DNA of 64,000 bases from Parapusillimonas sp013416435 (GTDB taxonomy: Bacteria; Pseudomonadota; Gammaproteobacteria; Burkholderiales; Burkholderiaceae_B). Shown piece by piece: positions 45,794 to 55,428 of the stretch (positions are counted from its first letter, which is position 1; the number at the start of each line of letters is the position of its first letter). Location: positions 4,650,001 to 4,714,000 of the forward strand of contig NZ_CP197474.1 in the NCBI RefSeq assembly GCF_052180245.1, written 5' to 3'. The notes below the pieces were generated by a model. That model ran no database searches. It saw only the letters and a list, made by a program, of their open reading frames with translations, and was not told the origin of the DNA. The translations under genes were made by a program, and so were the position numbers.

Positions 45794-48012
45794 GATACCG
45801 CCTCTTGCGCCTTGGGCGTCCTGCGGCGCCACCGGCGCCCTCCGACCACTGCCCACAGGCTCTCGCGCAACAGCACCTTGAAACCATGCATCGCGACTTG
45901 GCCAAGTTGGCGGCCGGCCACCAAAGGAGTATCAGGCTCGCCTTCGTTCCAAGGGTCGGTCCAGATATCCGCACGGGCGAACGTCATTTGCGATAGCTCG
46001 ACCTGCTGCGCAAGAGTCAGATCCCTGAATCGCAACCCGAGCCGCTGGTCGGAAACGAAAACCACGGTCGCGGGGAAAATCCCTTCCACGTCGTCCCGGA
46101 ATATCGAGACCTGCAGTTGGTCACCCACCTGTACCGGTACGCTGTCCGGCAAAGCGACGCCAAGCCCGTCTTGCGAAAAGTCGCTGGTCTGGCATGCAAC
46201 GCCATAGCCGCCCGGCAAATGCAAGGTTGCCGTCAGTGTCGCGCCCACGCGGGGGGAAGCGCGAATCTGGCGCTGCTCGCCCGCCACCGCCACACTGGCG
46301 CTGCAGATCACCACGTTATGCAACGTCCATGCCATATTGATGAGCGCGGTAAACACCAACCCGGCATCGTTCATGTTGTGAATCACCTGCCACGCTCCGA
46401 TCATCATGCCGGCCAGGTTGAGCACAAGCAAGATGATATAGGGACGGGACAATGTCCAATCGAAGTAGGACTTCTCGATGGTGCCCCCCTTGGCCGTTAC
46501 GTTGAACGTCGCGCTGTTAGGCGCGATCAGCGTTGCCAAGGTCGGACGCATGATGTACCAGGCGAGCACCGACTCGTACACCTCGTTCCAGAAAGAATGG
46601 CGAAACCTGCCTTGTATCCGCGAGCCGGTGACATACGCATGAACGATATGCGGCAGCACATACGCCGCGATCATCAATGCCGATGCCTGGAAAACGTGCG
46701 CGCCAAAAAACAGATAAGCCAGCGGGGCGGTCAGGAATACCAGCCTTGGCAAGCCATAGAAGAAGTGCAAGGCGGCACTGGCGTAGCAAATGCGTTGGCT
46801 GAGCGTCAGGCCCTTGCCAAGGAAGGGATTGTGGCTGCGAAAGATCTGGGCCATGCCTCGTGCCCAGCGTATGCGTTGTCCAATGTGTCGCGACAGGCTT
46901 TCAGTCGCCAAGCCGGCTGCCAGCGGAATGGCCAGGTAAGCGGTGTTGTATCCCGCGCGATTCATCTTCAAGGCCGTTAGCGCATCCTCGGTCACGCTTT
47001 CTACCGCCATGCCCCCCACTTCAAGCAGCGGCTCACGCTTCAAGACTGCGCATGAGCCGCAGAAAAACGTCGCGTTCCACAAGTCGTTGCCATCCTGCGT
47101 CAAGCCATAGAAAAGGCGCCCCTCGTTCGGCACTTTGCCGAATACGTCAAGATTCTTTTCCAGGGGGTCGGGCGAGAAGAACACGTGCGGGGTCTGCAGC
47201 ATCGCCAGTTTCTGGTCCTTGAGGAACCAGCCTACGCAGACCTGCAGAAACGAGCGGGTTGGAACGTGGTCGCAGTCGAAGATTGCAATGTATTGGCCAT
47301 GTGTCTTGGGCAGCGCAGAATTGATGTTGCCGGCCTTGGCGTGCTTGTTGTCTGGACGGGTCAGATAGCCCACGCCGACCGAAGCGCAAAAGGAGCGGAA
47401 CTCCTCGCGTCGCCCATCATCAAGCACGTAGATATTCAGCTTGTCCATGGGCCAGTCTTGAGAAAGCGCCGCGAACACCGTCTGGCGCACCACACTCAAT
47501 GACTCGTTGTAAGTCGGAATATAGATGTCGATGGACGGCCAAGAGCCGGTATCGGGCGGCATCATTGCGGGTTTGCGCCTCAAGGGCCAGGCGGACTGGA
47601 AGTAACTGAACAGCAGCACCAGCAGGGCATAGATTTCGGCCAGCAGCAGACCGTAGCCGAAACCCATATCCAACCAGGTCTCGAACCCCAAAGTGGCTGT
47701 AATACGCCAGTACATGTAGCGCAACGAGGCCACGACCGAAATGACCACCAACACCAGGGTGACGAGCCGCCCCTCGGACAATCTGCCAAGCAGCATGGCC
47801 AGCGCGAACGACGTCAGCGCAAACAGAATCTGATATTCCAGGTCCAGAGGCGTGCTCACCACTGCAACGAACAATAGAGCGGAGATCAACAAAGTCAGGA
47901 TTCTGACAAGCCGGTAATCCCACAAGGACAGGCCGACCAGCCAGTTGGCCAGCTTGCGGGCACCTCGTTCTACCCCGGAATCTGTTGTGCTGAGCGCTTT
48001 TTGTTTGGCCAA
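45790..48012 (-). CDS. bcsA: Cellulose synthase catalytic subunit BcsA (locus 2)
   Basis: 740 aa, about 135 residues shorter at the N-terminus than the locus-1 enzyme, like the Komagataeibacter and Rhodobacter type. GT2 motifs: PTYNES (165-170), DDG (198-200), DCD (246-248), TED (341-343), QRIRW (379-383). FNVTAKGG lies near 503. The PilZ domain carries RASPR (584-588) and DFSQDG (611-616), so c-di-GMP activation is predicted. Catalytic and regulatory residues are intact, so it should be active. 15 bp after bcsQ. Confidence 0.97.
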   Translation of the reverse strand: MAKQKALSTTDSGVERGARKLANWLVGLSLWDYRLVRILTLLISALLFVAVVSTPLDLEYQILFALTSFALAMLLGRLSEGRLVTLVLVVISVVASLRYMYWRITATLGFETWLDMGFGYGLLLAEIYALLVLLFSYFQSAWPLRRKPAMMPPDTGSWPSIDIYIPTYNESLSVVRQTVFAALSQDWPMDKLNIYVLDDGRREEFRSFCASVGVGYLTRPDNKHAKAGNINSALPKTHGQYIAIFDCDHVPTRSFLQVCVGWFLKDQKLAMLQTPHVFFSPDPLEKNLDVFGKVPNEGRLFYGLTQDGNDLWNATFFCGSCAVLKREPLLEVGGMAVESVTEDALTALKMNRAGYNTAYLAIPLAAGLATESLSRHIGQRIRWARGMAQIFRSHNPFLGKGLTLSQRICYASAALHFFYGLPRLVFLTAPLAYLFFGAHVFQASALMIAAYVLPHIVHAYVTGSRIQGRFRHSFWNEVYESVLAWYIMRPTLATLIAPNSATFNVTAKGGTIEKSYFDWTLSRPYIILLVLNLAGMMIGAWQVIHNMNDAGLVFTALINMAWTLHNVVICSASVAVAGEQRQIRASPRVGATLTATLHLPGGYGVACQTSDFSQDGLGVALPDSVPVQVGDQLQVSIFRDDVEGIFPATVVFVSDQRLGLRFRDLTLAQQVELSQMTFARADIWTDPWNEGEPDTPLVAGRQLGQVAMHGFKVLLRESLWAVVGGRRWRRRTPKAQEAVS

Positions 48013-48027
48013 GACACACCTCTTTCT

Positions 48028-48786
48028 TTAAAGATCCAGCCGTTGCGTGACCCATTGCGCGCACGCCACCAGATCACGCGCGCTGACACTGTGCGGGCGA
48101 TACTGGAAAATATTCTTGCCGTGTGCCAGGGCTTCGCTCAATGATTGATCCAGATGCACCAGGCCCGCCATGCGGTCCCGGAATGTGGTCCGCAGCACCT
48201 GCGTAATATCCTTGCTCAGTTGCTGGCCCTGATCGACTTGATTGACCACGAAGCCGTAACCGGAAAAATTGTCGCGACCTTCGCAATACGTTGAAATCAG
48301 CGTATTTAACTGTGGCAGCGTGGCGTATGACCCAGCATCCGGCAACACGACTGCGACCGCTAGGGAGGCCGCGGTCAAGGCTTGCGTCATGTATGCCGAT
48401 GGCCCCGGCGGAGTATCGATGACGACGACCACGTCACGTCCCAACTCTAGGTTTCTCAAGCGGCTTATGAGCCACGAGGCATCTGTACGCAACTCCGCTT
48501 CGAATGCCTGCCTCTCGGGCTCGGTGCAATCGCCATAGGGGATCAACGCTACCCCCGACTCCGTCGGGCGTATGAGTGCCCGCCAGGCGTCTGCATCTTG
48601 CGGCGCTTGCACCAACCCCGCCATGGACGAAGGTTCGAGCGTGAAGTGATAGCGCAGTCCGTTCTGTGGATCCAGATCGATGGCGAGCACTGTATGGCCT
48701 TGCTGCTGCAGAGCCGCTGCCAAATTCGCGCTTACCGTGCTTTTTCCCACTCCTCCCTTGGCGGAGACAACTGATACTACTTTCAT
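48028..48786 (-). CDS. bcsQ: BcsQ/YhjQ-type MinD-like ATPase with canonical Walker A (locus 2)
   Basis: 252 aa. It starts MKVVSVVSAKGGVGKSTVS, a full deviant Walker A motif, in contrast to the locus-1 BcsQ. Other MinD/ParA motifs are AIDLDPQNGLRYHF and VVVVIDTPPGPS. Role by analogy: assembly or localisation of the cellulose synthase. It is coupled to the upstream bcsP gene by a 4-bp overlap. Confidence 0.9.
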   Translation of the reverse strand: MKVVSVVSAKGGVGKSTVSANLAAALQQQGHTVLAIDLDPQNGLRYHFTLEPSSMAGLVQAPQDADAWRALIRPTESGVALIPYGDCTEPERQAFEAELRTDASWLISRLRNLELGRDVVVVIDTPPGPSAYMTQALTAASLAVAVVLPDAGSYATLPQLNTLISTYCEGRDNFSGYGFVVNQVDQGQQLSKDITQVLRTTFRDRMAGLVHLDQSLSEALAHGKNIFQYRPHSVSARDLVACAQWVTQRLDL

Positions 48787-49262
48787 GACCGACGCAATCT
48801 TTGAAAGATGGACGCAATTCCTTTCGAAGGGCCAGCGTCTTGTCCGGAAAGGGGTTCCGCCGCTTTCTCGACTGTCGAATCCCCCGGCTCCCGTCCAATT
48901 CGCCTAAAGACATCCTGCAGCGTGCCGCGCTGCGGCATCACCTCGGGGACGGATGAATGCTGGACAGCGCCGGGAACGTCATTCGTGGAAACATCGCCCG
49001 CCCCCCCTGTGGATGGCGCCAGAACGCGCAGGGAATGGAAGGAAGGCAGGGGAATATTGTTGCCGGCAGCGGAAATTTCCGGCTTCTTCGACTGTTGGTC
49101 TAATTTTCGTGCCATCGGCGCTTGCAACGGAATCTGCTCCAGCATGGGCCAACGGGTGCGCGACGCATCCTGCCGGTCATGATCAACGATTTCTCGATAT
49201 TCTTCCGCTGCATTTCCACCAAAAGATTTGAACAGTTTGGCGATATCGGTTGAACCAGTCAT
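48783..49262 (-). CDS. bcsP: BcsR/BcsP-family cellulose biosynthesis protein
   Basis: About 159 aa. The N-terminus holds a BcsR-like segment (DIAKLFKSFGG ... RWPMLEQIP). The middle is low-complexity and probably disordered. The C-terminal part repeats a short pattern, LQDVFRRIG and IASIFQRLR, typical of BcsP proteins of type-I loci. The start at 49262 is preferred because AAGGA lies 8 nt upstream; an ATG at 49289 is in frame. It may be the BcsQ partner, as BcsR is in locus 1. Confidence 0.8.
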   Translation of the reverse strand: MTGSTDIAKLFKSFGGNAAEEYREIVDHDRQDASRTRWPMLEQIPLQAPMARKLDQQSKKPEISAAGNNIPLPSFHSLRVLAPSTGGAGDVSTNDVPGAVQHSSVPEVMPQRGTLQDVFRRIGREPGDSTVEKAAEPLSGQDAGPSKGIASIFQRLRRS

Positions 49263-49304
49263 TGAGTCGATCCTTTCATTATTCAGCACTAGGGGAATGG
49301 ACTC

Positions 49305-49760
49305 CTAGCGTGCCAGCCTATAGACAAGCCCGCCGTACGAATCCGTGCCACCCTCCTGCCTGACCAAGAGGTCGCGGCCCGCGCCCAGCATCGTGAACCA
49401 CTCTTGATACACGCCCTCGAGAAAGCCGGCAGCCCACGCCATGGCCGGCTCGCCAAGCGTGGCGCGAAGCGGAGCAAAGCGGTGCTCGATGGAGAGATGG
49501 CCGCTGTATTCCTGAAACGTGACGATGCCCCAGCCCAGGCGCGACCAATGATCATTGGCCGCGGCCTCCATCTGCTGAAGCGACTCGCATGCGGGCAAAG
49601 GCATTTCACGGCCTGCCCGTATGCCGGCGCTCCGGGCCAAGCCGCGCATTTCCTCGTTGGTCACGTGGCTCAACAACTCCTGGACGAATGGTCCAAGAAA
49701 AAATGCCCAGGCCGAATTGTGCAACTGGCCGTTCAAATACTCGGAAAACTTATCATGCAT
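49305..49760 (-). CDS. bcsD: Cellulose synthase subunit D (BcsD)
   Basis: About 151 aa, the family length. Recognised by FSEYLNGQLHNSAWAFFLGPFVQEL and the C-terminal LEGVYQEWFTMLGAGRDLLVRQEGG. BcsD of Komagataeibacter forms a periplasmic or cytoplasmic octameric ring and aids the ordered export and crystallinity of cellulose. Its presence places locus 2 among BcsD-containing (type I) systems. The start at 49760 is favoured (GGGG about 10 nt upstream); a start at 49793 would overlap galU by 4 bp. Confidence 0.9.
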   Translation of the reverse strand: MHDKFSEYLNGQLHNSAWAFFLGPFVQELLSHVTNEEMRGLARSAGIRAGREMPLPACESLQQMEAAANDHWSRLGWGIVTFQEYSGHLSIEHRFAPLRATLGEPAMAWAAGFLEGVYQEWFTMLGAGRDLLVRQEGGTDSYGGLVYRLAR

Positions 49761-49789
49761 GCAATACCCCGTTATTGATGTCGTTGAGA

Positions 49790-50626
<837 letters not shown>

Positions 50627-51129
50627 TGCGGTGTTGCGAAAAAAAGAGGACGAACGAAAGGCACGAGCACCGGCATGCGGCCGACCTCGCTGATGTAATG
50701 GAGAATTAACTAGCAAATACGCCTTGACGGAGGGACTCACGTAAAAGCTCGCTATGGTGTGGCAAGGCGGAGCTACGGGTTTCCGGCCCGTATTCTTGAA
50801 GCATGACCTTGCGTCTGGGCAAAATGCCGTAAGCCTTGAAGCCGCAAGCATTCTTTTGAATATGAAACTTTTCCGGTTCAACTGTTACCAGATTCGTTCC
50901 AGTGCTCAGAATTGTATCGGTAAATTTCAGCAATGGCTATATTTTCAGGGCGCTGGAGCGTGCCGGACTACAACAATTGTTAAGTTTGCGATCACGCGTG
51001 GCAAGACATACGGCACGGGGATACCCATCATGGTTCGTGGCTGCGTCCGCGCTCCGTGCTATAAATGACGGTGCATTCCATCCCCTCCCCGCTGCCACGG
51101 CGGATTCCAATCAGAAGTGAAACAAAACA
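50627..51129. promoter_or_regulatory. Divergent regulatory region between galU-bcs locus 2 and the aldehyde dehydrogenase
   Basis: 503 bp without a convincing gene, relatively AT-rich in its central part. It must hold promoters for both directions. A TACAAT-like -10 is visible on the minus strand near 50910-50915 without a good -35. TATAAA at 51060-51065 is a possible plus-strand -10. A perfect 10-bp palindrome AACAATTGTT lies near 50972-50981 and could be an operator. No sigma54 consensus was seen. An activator-dependent promoter is likely. Confidence 0.35.
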
Positions 51130-52557
51130 ATGTACGAGACACTTGCGCTATATATAGATGGTGAATTTCTTGCCGGCGACGGCCGCGAAACCGAAGAGGT
51201 CACCAACCCCGCTACCCTGGAGGTCCTGGGCCATCTGCCCCATGCCCGAACGGCGGACCTGGATCGCGCGCTCGCCGCCGCCGACCGAGCATTCCAAAGC
51301 TGGCGCAAGAGCTCGCCCATGCAGCGTTCCGAGATCCTGCGCAAGGCGGCCCAGCTTTCACGCGACCGGGCCCAGGAAATCGGTCGTAACATGACCCTGG
51401 ATCAAGGCAAGCCGCTGGCGGAATCCGTGGGTGAAATCATGTCCTGCGCCGACCATGCAGATTGGCACGCCGAAGAATGCCGCCGCATCTATGGACGCGT
51501 GATTCCGCCGCGCAATCCCGACGTGCGACAAATGGTGCTGCGCGAACCCATCGGCGTATGCGCGGCATTCACCCCGTGGAACTTCCCATACAACCAGGCC
51601 ATACGCAAGATCTGCGCGGCAATCGGCGCAGGCTGCACCGTCATCCTCAAAGGCCCTGAAGATGCCCCCAGCGCGGTGATGGCCATTGCCCGCATCTTCC
51701 ACGACGCCGGGCTGCCTCCCGGCGTGCTCAACATCGTGTGGGGCGTACCCAGCGTGATCTCAGACTATCTGATTCGTTCACCCATCGTGCGCAAGGTGTC
51801 ATTCACCGGCTCCGTGCCGGTGGGCAAGCAATTGGCGGCGCTGGCCGGAGCCCACATGAAGCGCGTCACCATGGAGCTTGGCGGGCATTCCCCCGTGCTG
51901 GTCTTCGACGATGCGGACGTGGATCGCGCCGCACAGCAACTGGCCCGCTTCAAGGTGCGCAATGCCGGGCAGGTGTGCGTGTCGCCCACCCGCTTCTATG
52001 TGCACGAGAAAATCTACGATCGGTTCCTCAGCACCTTTGTCGACACCCTGAAATCCGTCAAGGTCGGCGACGGTCTCGAGCCCGACACGCAAATGGGCCC
52101 GCTCGCCCACGCGCGGCGGGTGCCGACAATGGAAAAGTTCGTGGACAACGCCCGCAGCCTGGGCGGCAAGGTCGTGCTGGGCGGCGAACGCCTGGACCTG
52201 AAAGGACACTTCTTCTCTCCGACAGTCGTCACGGACCTCCCCGAAGACTCCATGCTCATGACGGAAGAACCCTTTGGCCCGATCGCGCCCATCGTCCGCT
52301 TTACGGATACCGATGACGTCATCCGCCGGGCCAATTCCCTGCCTTTCGGCCTGTCGTCCTACGTGTTCACCAATTCGCTTCAAACCGCCACCAAGGTGTC
52401 CAATGGCATCGAGGCCGGCATGATCAACATCAACCACTTCGGCAGCGCCTTGCCCGAAACGCCATTCGGCGGCATCAAGGATAGCGGCATCGGCAGCGAA
52501 GGCGGCATGGAAACCTTCGACGGCTATCTCGTCACCAAGTTCGTCACCCATATCTGA
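51130..52557 (+). CDS. NAD(P)-dependent aldehyde dehydrogenase, succinate-semialdehyde dehydrogenase-like
   Basis: 475 aa. ALDH superfamily: cofactor region PWNFPYNQ, catalytic Glu249 in MELGGHSPVL and nucleophile Cys283 in NAGQVCVSP, followed by EPFGPIAPI. The family resemblance is to succinate-semialdehyde dehydrogenases, but the substrate cannot be settled from sequence. It faces away from the cellulose locus. Three copies or part-copies of the palindrome separate it from the downstream ligase gene. Confidence 0.9.
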   Translation: MYETLALYIDGEFLAGDGRETEEVTNPATLEVLGHLPHARTADLDRALAAADRAFQSWRKSSPMQRSEILRKAAQLSRDRAQEIGRNMTLDQGKPLAESVGEIMSCADHADWHAEECRRIYGRVIPPRNPDVRQMVLREPIGVCAAFTPWNFPYNQAIRKICAAIGAGCTVILKGPEDAPSAVMAIARIFHDAGLPPGVLNIVWGVPSVISDYLIRSPIVRKVSFTGSVPVGKQLAALAGAHMKRVTMELGGHSPVLVFDDADVDRAAQQLARFKVRNAGQVCVSPTRFYVHEKIYDRFLSTFVDTLKSVKVGDGLEPDTQMGPLAHARRVPTMEKFVDNARSLGGKVVLGGERLDLKGHFFSPTVVTDLPEDSMLMTEEPFGPIAPIVRFTDTDDVIRRANSLPFGLSSYVFTNSLQTATKVSNGIEAGMININHFGSALPETPFGGIKDSGIGSEGGMETFDGYLVTKFVTHI

Positions 52558-52560
52558 CGA

Positions 52561-52590
52561 AGGGACAGACCCCATTGGGGGTCTGTCCCT
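52561..52590. repeat. Palindromic repeat, copy 7 (compensated variant)
   Basis: Arms AGGGACAGACCCC and GGGGTCTGTCCCT around ATTG. Both outer-arm changes are matched, so the pairing is perfect. It lies 3 bp after the aldehyde dehydrogenase stop. Confidence 0.92.
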
Positions 52591-52616
52591 AGGCTTGCGG
52601 TAGTAGGGTCAGTTAT

Positions 52617-52663
52617 GGGGTCAGACCCCGAATGGGGTCAGACCCCGAATGGGGTCTGACCCC
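52617..52663. repeat. Composite palindrome, copy 8, with a tandem left arm
   Basis: Two direct copies of GGGGTCAGACCCC-GAAT followed by one right arm GGGGTCTGACCCC. Either left arm can pair with the single right arm. It lies 20 bp before the acyl-CoA ligase start. Confidence 0.92.
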
Positions 52664-52683
52664 TTCCAAAGGAGGCAATGAGC

Positions 52684-54345
52684 ATGGAGCGCATCTGGCT
52701 CGACCAATACCCGCCTGGTGTGCCGGCCGAAATCACCGAGGACGCGGCCGGCTACGATTCGCTGTTGGCGGTGCTCGAGGAAAGCTGCCAGAGATACGCG
52801 AAAAACGTCGCCTACATCAGCATGGGAACCGAGCTGACCTATGCGCAGGTCAATGCACATTCACGCAGATTCGCCGCCTGGCTGCAATCGGTCGGAGTCC
52901 GGAAGGGCGATCGCGTCGCCATCATGATGCCCAATCTGCTGCAGTATCCCATATGCTTTTTCGGTGTGTTGCGCGCCGGCGCGGTGGCAGTGGGCATCAA
53001 TCCCCTGTTCACGGCCAGTGAACTCCGGCATCAACTGGCGGATTCGGGCGCTGAGGTCATCGTCATTGCCGAGAACTTCGCCCATACCTTGCAGCAAGCG
53101 CTGCCGGAGCTCTCGCTCAAGCATATCGTCGTCACCAGTATCGGAGACATGCTCGGCACCCTCAAGGGCACGATCACGGATTTCGTGGTCAGGCATGTCA
53201 AGAAGCTGGTCCCGGCATACGAGCTGCCCGGTGCCTTGCGATTCAAGCAGACGCTGTCATCGGGCCGCGATACGGGCTACACCCGGCCGCGCATGGAGCA
53301 CGACGACCTGGCACTGCTGCAATACACGGGTGGTACGACCGGCGTGTCCAAGGGCGCCATGCTGACGCACGGCAACATGGTGTCCAACCTGTGCCAGGCC
53401 CATGCGTGGCTGCAACCCTACGTGAAGGGCGAGCAGGAATGCATCGTCACCGCCTTGCCGCTGTATCACATCTTTGCGCTCACTGCCAATTGCCTGGCGT
53501 TTTTCAGGCTGGGCGCATGCAATCTGCTCATCTTGAATGCAAGAGATATCCCGGCGCTCGTCAAGAGCATGTCGCAGACCCGGTTCACCGCCATTACCGG
53601 CGTCAATACGCTTTTCAATGCTTTGCTGAACCACCCCGGTTTCGCCAAGCTCGATTTCAGCGCATTGCATATCGCCCTGGGTGGCGGGATGGCGGTACAG
53701 GAAGTCGTGGCCAAGCGCTGGCTGGAAGTCACCGGTACGCCGCTCGCGCAAGCCTATGGCCTGACGGAGACCTCTCCCGCCGTCTGCATCAATCCACTGG
53801 ACAAGCGCAGCTTCACAGGCTCCATAGGTCTGCCGGTGCCTTCGACGGATATCGCGATACGCGACCATGAAGGTCGCGAGGTGCCGCTGGGAGAGAACGG
53901 CGAAATCTGCGTCCGCGGGCCCCAAGTCACCCGGGGATACTGGAACCGGCCCGAAGAGACCGAAGCGGTTCTCGGTGCGGACGGCTTCCTGCAGACCGGC
54001 GACATCGGCTGCGCGGACAAGGACGGCTACCTGTATATACGAGACCGGAAGAAAGACATGATCCTGGTGTCTGGATTCAATGTCTATCCCAATGAAGTCG
54101 AGGCCGTGGCGGTCCAGCACCCCGACGTCCAGGAAGCCGCGGCCGTAGGGGTGCCCGATGAGCACTCCGGAGAAGTCGTCAAGCTCTTTGTTATTCGCAA
54201 GAATGACCGCTTGACCGAGAAAGAGCTCATCGACTTCTGTCGCGGCAAGCTTACCGGCTATAAGGTCCCCCGCCACGTCGAGTTCCGCAAGGACCTGCCG
54301 CGCAGCAACGTAGGCAAGGTCCTCCGACGCGCGCTGAAGGAATGA
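52684..54345 (+). CDS. Long-chain fatty acid-CoA ligase family protein (AMP-binding)
   Basis: 553 aa. Adenylate-forming enzyme: P-loop YTGGTTGVSKGAMLTHGN (about 213-230), A5-type motif QAYGLTETSPAV, then GYWNRPEETE, and the C-terminal hinge DRKKDMILVSGFNVYP with GYKVPRHVEFRKDLPRSNVGKVLRR, including the catalytic Lys near the end. Two ATGs compete. The one at 52684 sits 8 nt after GGAGG, whereas the one at 52678 is only 2 nt away, so 52684 is chosen. FadD-like; chain-length preference is not visible. Confidence 0.92.
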   Translation: MERIWLDQYPPGVPAEITEDAAGYDSLLAVLEESCQRYAKNVAYISMGTELTYAQVNAHSRRFAAWLQSVGVRKGDRVAIMMPNLLQYPICFFGVLRAGAVAVGINPLFTASELRHQLADSGAEVIVIAENFAHTLQQALPELSLKHIVVTSIGDMLGTLKGTITDFVVRHVKKLVPAYELPGALRFKQTLSSGRDTGYTRPRMEHDDLALLQYTGGTTGVSKGAMLTHGNMVSNLCQAHAWLQPYVKGEQECIVTALPLYHIFALTANCLAFFRLGACNLLILNARDIPALVKSMSQTRFTAITGVNTLFNALLNHPGFAKLDFSALHIALGGGMAVQEVVAKRWLEVTGTPLAQAYGLTETSPAVCINPLDKRSFTGSIGLPVPSTDIAIRDHEGREVPLGENGEICVRGPQVTRGYWNRPEETEAVLGADGFLQTGDIGCADKDGYLYIRDRKKDMILVSGFNVYPNEVEAVAVQHPDVQEAAAVGVPDEHSGEVVKLFVIRKNDRLTEKELIDFCRGKLTGYKVPRHVEFRKDLPRSNVGKVLRRALKE

Positions 54346-54375
54346 GGGGTCCGACCCCCTACGGGGTCGGACCCC
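54346..54375. repeat. Palindromic repeat, copy 9 (compensated variant)
   Basis: Arms GGGGTCCGACCCC and GGGGTCGGACCCC around CTAC. The centre base change is matched in the other arm. It begins on the base right after the ligase stop codon. Confidence 0.92.
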
Positions 54376-54398
54376 GGGGAAGGCGGCCCCAAGGATCA

Positions 54399-54428
54399 GG
54401 GATCAGACCCTGCATGGGGTCTGACCCC
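54399..54428. repeat. Palindromic repeat, copy 10
   Basis: Left arm GGGATCAGACCCT, right arm GGGGTCTGACCCC, with two transition differences in the left arm. It lies in the convergent gap between the ligase gene and rpsQ. Confidence 0.88.
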
Positions 54429-54446
54429 ATAGCGTCCAAAACGGAA

Positions 54447-54480
54447 CTGGGGCCAGACCCTTTCACAGGCCTGGCCCCAG
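54447..54480. repeat. Palindromic repeat, copy 11 (variant)
   Basis: Outer arms CTGGGGCCAG and CTGGCCCCAG pair perfectly around a longer, less regular centre. Same GGGGCCAGACCC core as copy 6. Confidence 0.85.
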
Positions 54481-54489
54481 TTGCCATGC

Positions 54490-54515
54490 GGGGCGGACCC
54501 AATGGGTCCTACCCC
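54490..54515. repeat. Degenerate palindromic repeat, copy 12
   Basis: GGGGCGGACCC and GGGTCCTACCCC around AAT; imperfect pairing. It is 10 bp from the rpsQ stop. The whole gap 54346-54525 consists of four repeat copies and short spacers. Confidence 0.7.
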
Positions 54516-54525
54516 ATGCGCGAGA

Positions 54526-54807
54526 TCAGATCACGCGCGCGGCTTCGAGCAAACGTACGACGGTCCATGCCTTGTCGCGGGAGATCGGACGACCTTCTGC
54601 GATTTCGACGGTGTCGCCTTCGTTGTACTGGTTGTTTTCATCATGCGCCTTGTACTTATTGGAGCGGACGATGATCTTGCCAAAAATGGGGTGCTTGACG
54701 CGGCGCTCTACGCGGACCACGACAGTCTTGTCCATTTTGTTGCTCACAACCTGGCCAATGAGGGTACGCTGGCGTTTTGCTGGTTGAGTGTTTTGAGTTT
54801 CGCTCAT
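54526..54807 (-). CDS. rpsQ: 30S ribosomal protein S17
   Basis: 93 aa with a polar N-terminal tail of about 14 residues before RTLIGQVVSNKMDKTVVVRVER. It is a primary 16S-binding OB-fold protein. It is the last gene of the S10 block. The next ribosomal gene in the usual order, rplN, is 41.7 kb downstream. Four palindrome copies follow. Confidence 0.98.
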   Translation of the reverse strand: MSETQNTQPAKRQRTLIGQVVSNKMDKTVVVRVERRVKHPIFGKIIVRSNKYKAHDENNQYNEGDTVEIAEGRPISRDKAWTVVRLLEAARVI

Positions 54808-54808
54808 T

Positions 54809-55000
54809 TTACTTTCCTGCGGTCTCAGTCATGATGGTGCGGATACGCGCGATATCGCGACGGACCTTACCGATCTGGCTGGTGTTGGAAAGCTGCTGAG
54901 TGGCACGCTGCATGCGCAGGTTGAATTGTGCCTTCAGCAGGCTCTCGAGCTCGGTCTGGAGCTCGGTGGCGTTCTTGGAACGGAGTTCGCTGGCTTTCAT
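54809..55000 (-). CDS. rpmC: 50S ribosomal protein L29
   Basis: 63 aa, starting MKASELRSKNATELQTEL, a two-helix protein at the tunnel exit. One base separates it from rpsQ and 9 bp from rplP. Confidence 0.98.
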   Translation of the reverse strand: MKASELRSKNATELQTELESLLKAQFNLRMQRATQQLSNTSQIGKVRRDIARIRTIMTETAGK

Positions 55001-55009
55001 GAGGTCTCC

Positions 55010-55426
55010 TTAAGCACCAATGTGACGAGACACGAAGGTCGTCGAGATCGGCAACTTAGCGGCGGCCAGGCGGAAAGCTTCGCGCGCGAGCTCTTCGCTC
55101 ACGCCTTCCATTTCATAGAGCACCTTGCCGGGTTGAATTTCGGCGACCCAGTACTCCGGATTACCCTTACCGTTACCCATACGAACTTCGGCAGGCTTCT
55201 GCGAAATGGGCTTGTCGGGGAAGATGCGAATCCAGATACGGCCGCCACGTTTGATGTGGCGGTTGATCGCGCGACGAGCGGATTCGATCTGGCGAGCGGT
55301 CAGGCGGCCACGACCCGTGGCCTTCAGACCGAACTCGCCGAACGAGACTTGTGCACCGCGCGTAGCCAGGCCGGTATTGCGGCCCTTGTGCTCTTTGCGG
55401 TATTTTCTGCGTGACGGTTGCAGCAT
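55010..55426 (-). CDS. rplP: 50S ribosomal protein L16
   Basis: 138 aa, starting MLQPSRRKYRKEHKGRNTG, with RQIESARRAINRHIKRGG and WIRIFPDKPISQKPAEVRMG. It supports A-site tRNA accommodation. 2 bp after rpsC. Confidence 0.98.
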   Translation of the reverse strand: MLQPSRRKYRKEHKGRNTGLATRGAQVSFGEFGLKATGRGRLTARQIESARRAINRHIKRGGRIWIRIFPDKPISQKPAEVRMGNGKGNPEYWVAEIQPGKVLYEMEGVSEELAREAFRLAAAKLPISTTFVSRHIGA

Positions 55427-55428
55427 GT

